From positions 2,156,001 to 2,220,000 of the forward strand of contig NC_016940.1 in NCBI RefSeq assembly GCF_000250635.1: a stretch of DNA of 64,000 bases, written 5' to 3'. This stretch comes from Saprospira grandis str. Lewin (GTDB lineage Bacteria; Bacteroidota; Bacteroidia; Chitinophagales; Saprospiraceae). Below the pieces are notes generated by a model. The model had not been told where the DNA came from, ran no database searches, and saw only the letters and a program-made list of their open reading frames with translations. Below, piece after piece: positions 43,896-50,860 of the stretch; position 1 is the stretch's first letter; each line of letters begins with the position of its first letter. The position numbers were made by a program, and so were the translations under genes.

Positions 43896-44411
43896 CTATT
43901 TTTCTGCGCTAGGGCGCTGTTCAATGGCTTTGTACATGTCCATAATGGCCTCTTGGCTATATTGGGTAACGGTGCTAGAGGTCATGCGAAACTGTTGGTC
44001 GCCTTGAATATATAGGTACTCAAAGTTGTAGAATTTGGTGCTGTCGCCTTCGTATTGCATACTAAAGACGTAGCCGTTATCGTCTTCGCTGATGATTTCA
44101 AAGCCTTTTTTGCTGGCCTTGGTCTCTTCTTTTTGTTCTTCCTTTAGGGTTTTCACATCTTCGGTTTCGGCCCCTTGGCCATAGAGATAGACCTGAAACT
44201 CTTCTCCTTGCATCGTAATTTCATGGGGCAAAATTCCACCCGTCACTTTATTGATCTTGAGGCCTTCTGGTCCACGCACTTTGAGCATGACGCCAAAAGG
44301 AGCCAAATCATATTCTTTGGTAAATTTTTCTTCTGGGGCAGTTTCTCCACCACAGGCTGTCAGTACCGCTAGGCCTAAAAAAAGGAGGGCGGCATAAAGG
44401 CTATTTTTCAT
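43896..44411 (-). CDS. Lipoprotein of unknown function
   Basis: A 171-residue lipoprotein from the ATG at 44411 (MKNSLYAALLFLGLAVLTAC, lipid Cys at 20); a longer frame would put extra residues before the signal and overlaps a terminator. The mature part has KEYDLAPFGVMLKVRGPEG, GILPHEITMQGEEFQVYLYG and FRMTSSTVTQYSQEAIMDMY; no named domain was recognised. A Lys/Glu-rich linker (KEEQKEETKASKKG) sits in the middle. It lies 8 bases ahead of the LRR gene. Confidence 0.75.
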   Translation of the reverse strand: MKNSLYAALLFLGLAVLTACGGETAPEEKFTKEYDLAPFGVMLKVRGPEGLKINKVTGGILPHEITMQGEEFQVYLYGQGAETEDVKTLKEEQKEETKASKKGFEIISEDDNGYVFSMQYEGDSTKFYNFEYLYIQGDQQFRMTSSTVTQYSQEAIMDMYKAIEQRPSAEK

Positions 44412-44466
44412 TGAGATTTTATGTTTGTTTCTAATAAATAAAAGGACCTTTAAAGGTAGAAAAAAA

Positions 44467-44493
44467 GCCGCTCTTAGTAAACCTAAGAACGGC
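44467..44493 (-). terminator. Intrinsic terminator of the DUF3570 gene
   Basis: On the minus strand GCCGTTCTTAG / CTAAGAGCGGC with a 5-base loop, followed by seven T; about 70 bases past the DUF3570 stop. Confidence 0.82.
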
Positions 44494-44563
44494 ATAATTA
44501 GATCACGGCCTTTAGTCGTCTAGCATAGAAGAGGCTTCCTCTTTTATGAGGCTAAATTATTTT

Positions 44564-45763
44564 TTATTCTAAACTAAAGGCAAGATGCAAGGAAGCAATA
44601 AAGGCTTCTAGGCCCGTGCTTCTTTGGTAGTAGGCCAATCTGGCCGAAATAGATTTGAAGAGGACCACTCTTTTGCTTTTCAAAAAGCTCTTACTACGCA
44701 GTAGTCCAAAAGCAGGCGCATAACGAAATCCCAAACCAAATTGCTGAGAATGAAAGGCCGATAGATCATAATCAGAGGTGTAGAAGCTCGAGTTGACGCT
44801 ATGCTCGGCAAAGGGCGCAAAATAATCGGAGGCCGTTTGCTGATGGTAGCGATAAAAGGCTTGTACATTAAAGTTGGGATGCAGCTGAATGGGCAATTCT
44901 AGCTCTGCCGTATGCCCTTCTACCCCAAAGTCATCCCAGTAGTAGCGGTAAAAGCTGCGCAGAATGAAGTAGTCGTTGAGGTAGTAATGCAGACGAATAC
45001 TCGCCGGGATTTTGCTCCGCATTTCAGGCAAACGCTCAATGTCCAAACTCAAATCATCAAAAAATACTCGATGAAAAGGTGTAGACAGTAGGCCCGCCAT
45101 CCGAATGTATTCTACATTAGCAATGGCCTGCAAACTGGGCGTGATCATCTGGCTGTAGGCCAAAGAAAAACTCAAACTCTGCCGGTCCGAGCGTCCCGCA
45201 TCTACAAATCCCCGAAGCTCTCGGGGGTAAATTAACTTCCAGTTATCCTGAAAAAGCCCAAAGTTGAAGGCCAGCTGGCTGTTGCCCGCATAAAAGTCTT
45301 TTTTGATGCCCAAATTGGCCGAAACTGACTGGTAGTCGTACTCTGTCGAAAAGCCCCCACCAACAGAGAGTTCTACTCCCTGCCGCAACAATTTATGCTG
45401 ATAACTCAATTGCCCATAGGCCCGAAGATCCTGGGCCGAAGCCGAAGAGGGGTTGTTGTCAATTTCATCCGTAGAGGCCGAGCTATAGCTATCTGCCCCA
45501 GCCTGTAACTGAATCGCCTTATTTTTATCTAAAGGGACATATAATTGCACTTTATTGGCCACATCTTGCAGCTTTTCGGTCCCCTGACCGCCCTGCACGG
45601 CCCCATTTTGCCCATCTTGCTGGTAGTAGCTGCTGAGCAAATCAGCGGTAATGGCTCGACTATTCGCCGGGATTTTATAGCTGCTGTCTTGTGCCGCTTG
45701 CTGCGCCCAACTACTAGCCGCTATGGACCAAAATACTAGGCCCAATAGGTATGTTTTTTTCAT
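44564..45763 (-). CDS. DUF3570 outer-membrane barrel-like protein
   Basis: A 399-residue exported protein. The start at 45763 gives the signal peptide MKKTYLLGLVFWSIAASSWA; the longer frame reads through repeat copy 14. The mature part begins with ITADLLSSYYQQDGQNGAVQ-like and KLQDVANKVQLYVPLDKN and continues as alternating amphipathic strands (GADSYSSASTDEIDNNPSSA, RAYGQLSYQHKLLRQGVELS, LHYYLNDYFILRSFYRYYW) to a final strand ending in Glu. This is the DUF3570 family, probably a beta barrel in the outer membrane. It belongs to the Rieske/thioredoxin/ApbE/DUF4266 cluster and is its last gene. Confidence 0.88.
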   Translation of the reverse strand: MKKTYLLGLVFWSIAASSWAQQAAQDSSYKIPANSRAITADLLSSYYQQDGQNGAVQGGQGTEKLQDVANKVQLYVPLDKNKAIQLQAGADSYSSASTDEIDNNPSSASAQDLRAYGQLSYQHKLLRQGVELSVGGGFSTEYDYQSVSANLGIKKDFYAGNSQLAFNFGLFQDNWKLIYPRELRGFVDAGRSDRQSLSFSLAYSQMITPSLQAIANVEYIRMAGLLSTPFHRVFFDDLSLDIERLPEMRSKIPASIRLHYYLNDYFILRSFYRYYWDDFGVEGHTAELELPIQLHPNFNVQAFYRYHQQTASDYFAPFAEHSVNSSFYTSDYDLSAFHSQQFGLGFRYAPAFGLLRSKSFLKSKRVVLFKSISARLAYYQRSTGLEAFIASLHLAFSLE

Positions 45764-45797
45764 CTTTTCATTTTTATTCTGCCAAATATTATGATTT

Positions 45798-45968
45798 GGG
45801 GCTGCCCCTTCCTTCGGTCGGGTCGGGCTGTTTCGCAGCTCGCTATTCGCTCGGCCCTGCGCAAAATTCGCTTCGCTCATTTTGCTGGGTCTGGCGCTTC
45901 GCGCCACTGCTGTCCATCCCTCAGCCGACGGCCCTGCGGGCCTTTTCAGGCGGCTTCGCCGCCTTTTT
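45798..45968 (+). repeat. Interspersed modular repeat, copy 14 (GGGGCTGCCCC type)
   Basis: GGGGCTGCCCCTTCCTTCGG, GTCGGGCTG, CAGCTCGCTATTCGCTCGGC, GGTCTGGCGC-TTC-GCGCCAC (a covarying hairpin), CATCCCTCAGCC, then GGCGGC-TTC-GCCGCC. It lies between the DUF4266 and DUF3570 genes. Confidence 0.84.
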
Positions 45969-45972
45969 GACC

Positions 45973-46185
45973 TTAATTGCAGCCGCAGCCGCCTCCCGTT
46001 TTTCCCGAGTTGGCCCCAGAGGCCCCCTCTCGATAAGATTGGAAGTTGGTCTCAAAGCTTTGCTCTTTCTTGGGCGAAAGCTCCATCTGGGCTTGCCGCA
46101 ATCGCATTTGCTGATAAGCTTTTACCGATTGGCAGCTGCTGAAGAGCCCCGCCAAGGCCAGCAAAAGAAGAAGTTTATTTCTCAT
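45973..46185 (-). CDS. DUF4266 small lipoprotein
   Basis: A 70-residue lipoprotein from the ATG at 46185 (MRNKLLLLLALAGLFSSC, lipid Cys at 18); an in-frame ATG five codons earlier is also possible. Then SVKAYQQMRLRQAQMEL and a flexible Gly/Ser tail ending in TGGGCGCN. The double-Cys end is kept in the family and could bind metal or be a redox or attachment site. It overlaps the end of apbE by 11 bases. Its role is unknown; the fixed company of ApbE suggests an extracytoplasmic redox system. Confidence 0.85.
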   Translation of the reverse strand: MRNKLLLLLALAGLFSSCQSVKAYQQMRLRQAQMELSPKKEQSFETNFQSYREGASGANSGKTGGGCGCN

Positions 46186-47158
46186 CTCTTTTGATTTCAA
46201 TATTTTTAGAACAGCGATAGCTATTATCGCTCAACCAAATGAAGGCTTCTATTTGCTCCAGTTGGTCAATCAGCGCCAGCCCTTTGTCTGGCCCCAAAAC
46301 AAAAAGGGCAGTGGCCAAAGCATCGGCCAATTCTGCCGAGGGACAAAGGACCGAGGCCGACTGAATGCCCTGCGTGGGCAGGCCCGTTTTGGGGTTAATA
46401 ATATGCGCATAGCGCCGCCCTTGGTAATAGAAGAATTTCTCATAATCGCCAGAGCTCACTAGGGCCTGCCCATTTAGCTGAAGGTAGCCCAAGGGCGGCG
46501 CTTGTTTGTCTGGCGAAAGAATCTGAATGTTCCATCCTGCTTTTCCGGGAGGTTGCCCCCAGCAGTTGAGGTCGCCACTGGCATTGACCAAGCCGGCCGT
46601 TACTCCGGGCATCTTTTGCATTAGGGCTTTGGCCCTATCGGCTGCATAGCCCTTGCCTAGGCCCCCAAAGCCAATTTGCATGAGGGAGTCGGGCAAAAAG
46701 ACCGTTTGGGCCAGCTCATCTACTTGGATGTTTTGCCAATTGGCGGAGCTTGCTTTGGGCGGTGTTTTGGGCCATTTTTCCAAAGTTTGTCCCTCAAATT
46801 GCCAGGGCGAATTTTTTGGGGCAAAACTAATATCAAAAGCCCCATCTGTTAGGGCCGAGATCTTTTTGGCTCTTTGGATCAGGGCCAAAAGCTCTGTGGG
46901 TACCCGAACGGCCTGCTGTCCTGCCTGTGCATTGATTTGGCTAGTGGCCGAATTGGGCTGCCAAGAAGAAATCAGCGCCTCGATGCGCTGCATCTCGGCT
47001 ATGCCAGCAGCCAGGGCCGCTTGGGCCTCTTCCTCTTCTTGGGCAAAAACCTTGACCTCAAACCAGCAGCCCATCAGTTGAAATTGCTTTTGGGCCAATT
47101 TCTGGGCAGAAAGCGGCCAGCTAGCAAAAAGCAAAAAGAACAAAAAATAAAGTCGCAT
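46175..47158 (-). CDS. apbE: FAD:protein FMN transferase ApbE
   Basis: A 327-residue exported flavinyltransferase that links FMN to Thr/Ser of target redox proteins. The signal peptide is FLFFLLFASWPLSAQ. Family motifs are FQLMGCWFEVKV, ALTDGAFDISFAP, the flavin-binding IGFGGLGKGYAADRA, VNASGDLNCWG and YAHIINPKTGLPTQGI, then LADALATALFVLGPDKGL. It overlaps the DUF4266 gene and lies downstream of the Rieske and thioredoxin genes after repeat copy 15. No protein with an obvious flavinylation motif was noticed beside it, so its target is open. Confidence 0.94.
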   Translation of the reverse strand: MRLYFLFFLLFASWPLSAQKLAQKQFQLMGCWFEVKVFAQEEEEAQAALAAGIAEMQRIEALISSWQPNSATSQINAQAGQQAVRVPTELLALIQRAKKISALTDGAFDISFAPKNSPWQFEGQTLEKWPKTPPKASSANWQNIQVDELAQTVFLPDSLMQIGFGGLGKGYAADRAKALMQKMPGVTAGLVNASGDLNCWGQPPGKAGWNIQILSPDKQAPPLGYLQLNGQALVSSGDYEKFFYYQGRRYAHIINPKTGLPTQGIQSASVLCPSAELADALATALFVLGPDKGLALIDQLEQIEAFIWLSDNSYRCSKNIEIKRDEK

Positions 47159-47183
47159 AAGCAGAGTGATTTTTGCGTCTAGA

Positions 47184-47410
47184 AGCGGGCAAAGCCCGCT
47201 GGCCTAGCGATGTGAAGCAGTGGCCGTCAGGCCAGACCCAGGCGGCAAAGCCGCCGCAGGGCCGAGCGAAGAGCGAGCTGCGCAACGTAGCGCCTGCCGA
47301 AGGCAGGAGGCCCCAAAACAGCAGCGAGCTGCGGAACGACAACAAGGTCTTTAGTCCGTCTTCGACGACTGAAAGGAGTAACCGCCTGCCGAAGGCAGGA
47401 GGCCCCAAAA
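47184..47410 (-). repeat. Interspersed modular repeat, copy 15 (with TCGTCGA submodule)
   Basis: Plus-strand reading: GCGGGC-AAA-GCCCGC, GGCCTAGCGATGTG, GGCCGTCAGGCCAGACC, GGGCCGAGCGAAGAGCGAGC, GTAGCGCCTGCCGAAGGCAGG AGGCCCC, then the AACAAGGTCTTTAGTCCG piece and a second AGGCCCC end. It lies between the thioredoxin-like and apbE genes. Confidence 0.84.
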
Positions 47411-47426
47411 CAGCGGGATAGAAAAC

Positions 47427-47852
47427 TTAGGGCAGTAACTTCTTCAGTTCCTCGATAAAGAAATCGGGGCCTTCATGATGGTACTTAATCTCGCCCAAAA
47501 CATCGCCTTGAGCGGAGAGCAGGACCACGGTAGGAAACTGCGCAAAGGGGTTATACTTTTCGGCTAGGGCCTCATTTTCGGCACGGACCTCCTTGCCCTG
47601 TAGTTTTTTATTTTTTCGGCGGACCGGGAAGTCGAGATAGAGATAAGTAAACTCCTTATTGGCGAGTTGGAGAAAGGCCTCTTGGCTGAGGACCTCTTTA
47701 TGTAGGCGTTTGCAGGGGGCGCACCAATCGGAGCCAGAAAAAACCAATAAAATGGGTTGTTCTTTGGCTTTGGCTTCCTCGAAACGCTTTAATTCTTGGG
47801 CCCAGCTACTGCTTGCAAACAGCAGGGCGAGGCAAACAAATAGATACTTCAT
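47427..47852 (-). CDS. Periplasmic thioredoxin-like protein
   Basis: A 141-residue exported thioredoxin-fold protein. The start at 47852 gives the signal MKYLFVCLALLFASSSWA. The active site WCAPC is at 43-47 in LLVFSGSDWCAPCKRLHKEV, followed by FTYLYLDFPVRR and the cis-Pro loop AQFPTVVLLSAQGDVLGE. It resembles the thioredoxin_7/DsbD-gamma group and probably reduces disulfides in the periplasm. It starts 10 bases after the Rieske gene and belongs to the ApbE/DUF4266/DUF3570 cluster. Confidence 0.9.
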   Translation of the reverse strand: MKYLFVCLALLFASSSWAQELKRFEEAKAKEQPILLVFSGSDWCAPCKRLHKEVLSQEAFLQLANKEFTYLYLDFPVRRKNKKLQGKEVRAENEALAEKYNPFAQFPTVVLLSAQGDVLGEIKYHHEGPDFFIEELKKLLP

Positions 47853-47862
47853 TGGGGGGGAT

Positions 47863-48276
47863 TTAAGAGAACACCCGGAGCATTTGTCCGTTGAGTTCGG
47901 TTTGATAAATTGTGAGATTGCGGCTAGCTTCACTGTTTAGGCCTTGGCCGGAGAGGTCGAAGCGGGCGCCATGTTGGCCACAAAACCATTCATTATTTTG
48001 CAGGCTAACTTCGTAGAAGCCCTCATGGCTACAGCGTTGGGTAGCGGCCACATAATTGCCGTTATCGTCCTTGGCCACCACTACGCGATCCTTGATAATA
48101 TAGCCACCATTTTGTTGGAGATTATCATAAGTGGGATCGGAAAGGTCGATGGTAAAATCTACATCTTCGGTAGGGGCAAAGTCTTCATCATCTTTGCTAC
48201 AGCCGCCAAAGCAGCCAGCGGTAAGGGCGAAAAGGGCGCCAGCGCCTAGGGTTTTCAAAAACTCTTTACGTTGCAT
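47863..48276 (-). CDS. Rieske [2Fe-2S] lipoprotein
   Basis: A 137-residue Rieske-type electron carrier. The N-terminus is a lipoprotein-like signal (FLKTLGAGALFALTAGC, Cys22). The cluster ligands are Cys82 and His84 (RCSHEG) and Cys99 and His102 (CGQHGARFDLSG). It is small and single-domain, with no oxygenase part, so it should move electrons at the periplasmic face. It heads a cluster with thioredoxin, ApbE, DUF4266 and DUF3570 genes, which points to a shared envelope redox function. Confidence 0.92.
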   Translation of the reverse strand: MQRKEFLKTLGAGALFALTAGCFGGCSKDDEDFAPTEDVDFTIDLSDPTYDNLQQNGGYIIKDRVVVAKDDNGNYVAATQRCSHEGFYEVSLQNNEWFCGQHGARFDLSGQGLNSEASRNLTIYQTELNGQMLRVFS

Positions 48277-48736
48277 AGAAATATATTTATGGATAAGAAA
48301 ATGAATTGGGGAGTGCTATACTAAGTACGCAAAAACAGGCCTAAAGGCTTAGATTCGAGCATTTAGGGCATAAAAAACCCGCTAGCTGTTCATTTACAGT
48401 AGCGGCGATCTAGACCTAAAAAAATAGGCTTGGCAAAGGCTGGTCAGGGCCCTATTGCAGGGCTGCAGGCTTTACCTATCCATAAATAGGGGGAGCTCGG
48501 CCAGCTTGAGGGCTAGCGAGCAGGCGCATTAGAGTAAAGGCGCAATTGGGCCAAAAACTTGGCTAAGAGGGCCTGTTGTACTGTAGTGGGAGCGACAAAA
48601 AGCGGTTATTGTTGTTGCTTTTTTGCTAGATAGTAAACTACATAAAGCATTTTAGGCGTCCTAATAGCCACTAATAAACAGTTTTCCTCGAAAAGAATAG
48701 TGATTGATGGACAAAGCTTAAAAAGCTAACAGATTT
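48277..48736 (-). other. 460-base intergenic region, possible untranslated RNA
   Basis: No convincing protein gene; the longest minus-strand frame in a good position encodes only 14 residues. It holds a minus-strand terminator at 48372-48405 more than 330 bases past the TPR gene stop, so either a very long 3' tail or a separate RNA of up to ~300 bases ends there. None of RNase P, tmRNA or 6S RNA was recognised. The interspersed repeat is absent here. Confidence 0.35.
48372..48405 (-). terminator. Intrinsic terminator in the 48.3-48.7 kb gap
   Basis: Minus-strand stem CCGCTACTGT / ACAGCTAGCGG followed by GTTTTTTA. Confidence 0.75.
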
Positions 48737-50005
48737 TTAAAAATCGCTAGCGGCGCCACCGGCAGAAAAGTCATCATCATCATCTTCTTCCTCTGTTTCC
48801 TCAAAATTTTCTGGATGATTATAATAATCTAGAAAATGTTCATCCATATCATCTAGATGTTCATGATCGGAGGGGGGATTGAGTCTTTCGATTTCTTCTT
48901 CTAGTTGGAAGAGGCGTTCGCTGGGGCTTTCCTCCCAATCTAGGCGATAGATATACTCTTGTAGGCGGAGTTTTGGGGCGTAGAGGAGGCGGTTTTGGCC
49001 TTTTTGGAGTAGTTCGATAGCTTGGGGCAGGGTTTGCAGTTCGTCGGCTAGGAGTTGGGCAAAATAGAGGATATGTTGTTCTGCGTTTAGGCCATTATCC
49101 CAGGCGCCTTGAAAATAGTCTTTGGCTAGTTGGGGGTCGCCAAGATATTGCCAGACGATCCTTGCTTTTTCGGCTAAAAGGAGGGGCGACTCCCAATTTT
49201 CGGGGCTCAGGAATTGCATAGCTTCTTGGACCTCCTCTTTTTCTAGGGCCATTTGGGCCATTAGAAAATGGGCTGCTTCATTTTGGGATTGCATAGAAAG
49301 GGCGATATCGATAAACTGCTTGGCGCGTTCTTTTTCTCCTGATTGCGCATAATTTTGGGCCAGGGCCACATAATATTCGGCTTCATAGGGAGATTCCTCA
49401 ACGCATTGGTTGAGGCTATCAATAGCGCCTTGAAAATCTTCTAATTGATATTGCAATTGGGCCAGGTTTCTCCAGAGCAGCAATGACTTAGGAAAATGCT
49501 TAAGGCCCTCTTCATAGCATTCTAGGGCTTGTTCTTCACTTTCTATTTGCGCATAGCGTTTGGCTTGAAGCAGAACCGCCGTTTCATTTTCATAGAGTTG
49601 AGCGCCTAGTAATTGCAGGAGCTCCTCGGCTAGGTCGGGTTGCTTAAGGAGCAGAAAAAGCTCTTGGGCTTTTTGGACCAGTTGTTTGCGAAAGTTGGGC
49701 AACTCTTGAAAAAAGGGGGTAAAGAGCTCTTGATTTTGCATAAAGCGCTCAAAGAGGGGCAATAGTTGTTCGTTTTCATTGAGCTCTTGCTCAAAAAAGG
49801 CTAGGGCCTGCCAGTAGAGTTGAGCTTCGGCAGAGCTATGTATCAGCTCTTCAATTTGCTCTTCTTCTTCATGGCTCAGTTTATAAAGGGCCAAAAAAGC
49901 CATAAAGTAAGGACTTTGGCTGTTGGGCCAGGGGGCAGTTTGGTCTTGCAGTAGGGCCTGAGCATAGAGACGTTCGTCTTGGCTAAGGCGGCTCCAGATG
50001 GACAT
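48737..50005 (-). CDS. TPR-repeat protein
   Basis: A 422-residue, acidic, soluble helical-repeat protein. At least five TPRs are visible between ~150 and 340 (ALECYEEGLKHFPKSLLLWR; AIDSLNQCVEESPYEAEYYV; AKQFIDIALSMQSQNEAAHF; LAKDYFQGAWDNGLNAEQHI). The C-terminus is extremely acidic (FEETEEEDDDDDFSAGG). No signal peptide or enzyme domain. It probably acts as a scaffold in the cytoplasm. It stands alone on the minus strand between the DksA-like gene and the unassigned gap. Confidence 0.85.
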   Translation of the reverse strand: MSIWSRLSQDERLYAQALLQDQTAPWPNSQSPYFMAFLALYKLSHEEEEQIEELIHSSAEAQLYWQALAFFEQELNENEQLLPLFERFMQNQELFTPFFQELPNFRKQLVQKAQELFLLLKQPDLAEELLQLLGAQLYENETAVLLQAKRYAQIESEEQALECYEEGLKHFPKSLLLWRNLAQLQYQLEDFQGAIDSLNQCVEESPYEAEYYVALAQNYAQSGEKERAKQFIDIALSMQSQNEAAHFLMAQMALEKEEVQEAMQFLSPENWESPLLLAEKARIVWQYLGDPQLAKDYFQGAWDNGLNAEQHILYFAQLLADELQTLPQAIELLQKGQNRLLYAPKLRLQEYIYRLDWEESPSERLFQLEEEIERLNPPSDHEHLDDMDEHFLDYYNHPENFEETEEEDDDDDFSAGGAASDF

Positions 50006-50090
50006 ATAGAATAGTTTAAAAAGGCTAAAGGCCTTTATTAGCGGTAGGAGGACAAATTTACGCTTTTCAAAGCAAACAATAGGGAATAAA

Positions 50091-50124
50091 AAAGCGCTAG
50101 TTCCTTTTTCAAGAAAACTAGCGC
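50091..50124 (-). terminator. Intrinsic terminator of the DksA-like gene
   Basis: GCGCTAGTT / AACTAGCGC stem; minus strand continues TTTTTTATT. 24 bases past the stop. Confidence 0.85.
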
Positions 50125-50147
50125 AACAGTCGAAACAAAACGGCTAT

Positions 50148-50564
50148 CTAAGAGCGGCGAATCACCTTGCGGGGCTTGTCGCCTTTTTCTTTTTGCTTAC
50201 CCTCTACCGTTTTGGTAGCATGAGGCACTAGCGCCAAGCGCTCTTTGCTAATGAGTTTGCCCGTAATGGTACAAACGCCATAGGTTTTGTTATTGATACG
50301 GATGAGCGCATGCTCTAAGTCGCGAACAAAACGTTGCTGTCTAGCCGCCAACTTATTGAGATGCTCTCTTTGCCAATTCGAGGCGCCATCGTCAAAGGTG
50401 CCCGCTCGGTTTTCATCGCCGCTGTTGTTGAGTTCAGTTAACTGAACTTTCAGCTCCTCGAGTTGCTGTTTAGCTTCCTCGAGCTTTTTTTCAATGACCA
50501 CCTTAAATTCAGCGAGGTCCTCATCGCTATAGCGATTCTTGGCTACATTTTCTTGTTTGCTCAT
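50148..50564 (-). CDS. DksA/TraR-family protein lacking the zinc finger
   Basis: A 138-residue protein with the DksA plan: an N-terminal coiled coil (DLAEFKVVIEKKLEEAKQQL ... LEELKVQL, tip region GDENRAGTFDDGASN) and a C-terminal YGVCTITGKLISKERLALVP. Only one Cys (C98) remains of the usual four, so no zinc is bound; the TGKLI..ERL..VPHAT form is common in Bacteroidota. The basic tail (KQKEKGDKPRKVIRRS) is lineage-specific. It may bind the RNA polymerase secondary channel and tune transcription, perhaps with ppGpp; that is inferred from the family. Confidence 0.88.
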   Translation of the reverse strand: MSKQENVAKNRYSDEDLAEFKVVIEKKLEEAKQQLEELKVQLTELNNSGDENRAGTFDDGASNWQREHLNKLAARQQRFVRDLEHALIRINNKTYGVCTITGKLISKERLALVPHATKTVEGKQKEKGDKPRKVIRRS

Positions 50565-50830
50565 AAGCGCAGGATTTAATAACGTAAATTTGGGATATGG
50601 GATAGTTTGGGGGATTGGGTTCTTAACTTATATTAAGTCCCAAAAGTTTAACTAAATACGCCTTTATAGGACTAAAAGTTGGATTTTTGCCGCATTTTTT
50701 AGCTTTTGCCGCATATACTCCTTTAACTTTTGCGAAATTTAATGCTTTTAAGTTATAACTGCCAGCTTTAGCCATTAAAAATTTTGTTTCTTTTTAAGGT
50801 GTTAAGCTTAATCTTCTCTTTACAAAAAAA

Positions 50831-50858
50831 GCGTTAGCTGCAGGCAGCTAACGCTTTT
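50831..50858 (-). terminator. Intrinsic terminator of gltX
   Basis: GCGTTAGCTGC / GCAGCTAACGC with a 2-base loop, T run on the minus strand, a few bases past the gltX stop. Confidence 0.85.
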
Positions 50859-50860
50859 CT

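Noticed and set aside
48420-48690. RNase P, tmRNA or 6S RNA in the 460-base gap
   Set aside because: None of the conserved core sequences of these RNAs could be found; only a terminator and weak pairing are visible.
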